Shown: piece by piece, positions 6,972 through 7,326 of the stretch | Layout: each line of letters begins with the position of its first letter | Numbering within the stretch: position 1 is the first letter of the stretch | Source: Actinomycetota bacterium | GTDB lineage: Bacteria; Actinomycetota; Actinomycetes; Nanopelagicales; Nanopelagicaceae | Length of the DNA: 7,326 nucleotides | Direction of reading: 5' to 3' | Assembly (NCBI GenBank): GCA_947480465.1 | Contig: CANKCT010000042.1 | Span: 1-7,326, forward strand | The notes under the pieces: model-generated | What the model saw: the letters and a program-made list of their open reading frames with translations, nothing else | Databases searched by the model: none | Told to the model about the DNA's origin: nothing | Translations under genes and position numbers: made by a program

Positions 6972-7326
6972 GCACTCACCTCTGCTTGAGATGAAATACC
7001 GGCCATATATAAACCTAGCTCTTCGCGAGAAATACTTGGCTCAACAATTGCAATAATCTCACCTTTAAACATAATTGCAATCCGATCAGCTAACGCATAT
7101 ACCTCATCTAACTCAGTACTAAAAAGCAAGACTGCTTTTCCATCATTTCGCTCTGCTACTAAACGCTCATGGACAAATTCAATGGAACCAACATCTAGTC
7201 CACGAGTTGGCTGGGATACGACGACAAGTTTGACTGGTCGAGAAAGTTCGCGTGCCAAAACCACTTTCTGCTTATTTCCACCAGATAAAGAGGAGGCGGT
7301 ATCGGTAACGGATTGAGCACGAATAT
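6968..7326 (-). CDS. Nucleoside ABC transporter ATP-binding protein, C-terminal fragment (5' end outside window)
   Basis: This is the last 118 residues of a double-domain ATPase of the sugar/nucleoside import class (about 500 residues, so some 390 are missing at the right edge). The frame is open to the window end, and reading beyond the internal GTG at 7264 reveals the ABC signature LSGGNKQK, so that GTG is not the start. Then come the degenerate Walker B region LVVVSQPTRGLDVG and an H-loop region LLFSTELDEV. The signature variant GGN-QK and PTRGLDVG mark this as the second nucleotide-binding domain of an RbsA/NupA-like protein. In this domain the usual Asp-Glu after Walker B reads Ser-Gln and the H-loop His is Thr, implying that this half hydrolyses ATP poorly; similar losses are known in the family. 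It powers the two permeases encoded directly downstream and overlaps the first by 4 nt. Confidence 0.93.
   Translation of the reverse strand, partial: IRAQSVTDTASSLSGGNKQKVVLARELSRPVKLVVVSQPTRGLDVGSIEFVHERLVAERNDGKAVLLFSTELDEVYALADRIAIMFKGEIIAIVEPSISREELGLYMAGISSQAEVSA
6976..6982 (-). promoter_or_regulatory. Ribosome binding site of the NupB-type permease
   Basis: GAGGTGA on the minus strand, with 4 nt between its end and the ATG at 6971 and 7 nt counted from its GAGG core, lies inside the last codons of the ATPase gene. It confirms the ATGA junction and the chosen permease start. Confidence 0.6.

Noticed and set aside
1..7326. Mobile element, CRISPR array, tRNA/rRNA or defence system
   Set aside because: No transposase or integrase motif, direct repeat array or RNA gene fold was seen; every gene belongs to nucleoside or aldehyde metabolism and there is no intergenic space for such elements.

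Overview
The window is almost entirely coding and holds the core of a nucleoside uptake and breakdown locus, most likely from a low-GC actinobacterium. The actinobacterial assignment rests mainly on the adenosine deaminase: its opening motif [31 protein letters not shown] and NTDNRLMS closely resemble the Mycobacterium/Streptomyces enzyme as I recall it. The gene order cdd-deoA-add is also the order I recall from M. tuberculosis. By eye GC is in the low to mid 40s percent and nearly every gene overlaps its neighbour. This fits a streamlined freshwater actinobacterium (acI/Nanopelagicales type) better than a high-GC soil or host-associated one. That last step is inference.

Left arm, plus strand (1-1763): the C-terminal two thirds of a catalytically complete aldehyde dehydrogenase, then an overlapping 280-residue ALDH-like protein with no catalytic domain. 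Together they look like a two-gene version of bacterial ALDH16, in which a normal ALDH is followed by an extra non-catalytic, ALDH-like C-terminal domain. The likely substrate is acetaldehyde released by deoxyribose-phosphate aldolase (DeoC), but deoC itself is not in the window.

Right arm, minus strand, read from 7326 down to 1769: an ABC transporter ATPase (C-terminal end only), two permeases of the BmpA/NupABC nucleoside-uptake type, cytidine deaminase, pyrimidine/thymidine phosphorylase and adenosine deaminase. All five junctions overlap, by 4, 1 (or 4), 1, 20 (or 8) and 1 nt, so this is one translationally coupled transcription unit. Its promoter and probably its substrate-binding lipoprotein lie beyond the right edge.

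How the genes work together: the transporter imports nucleosides; Cdd turns (deoxy)cytidine into (deoxy)uridine; DeoA splits deoxyuridine, thymidine or uridine into base and (deoxy)ribose-1-phosphate; Add turns (deoxy)adenosine into (deoxy)inosine. The sugar phosphates would feed central metabolism through DeoB and DeoC (not seen here), and the ALDH pair would remove the aldehyde. The two arms converge with only 5 bp (1764-1768) between their stop codons. I saw no RNA gene, mobile element, CRISPR array, riboswitch or convincing terminator. The most interesting item is the split ALDH16-like pair.
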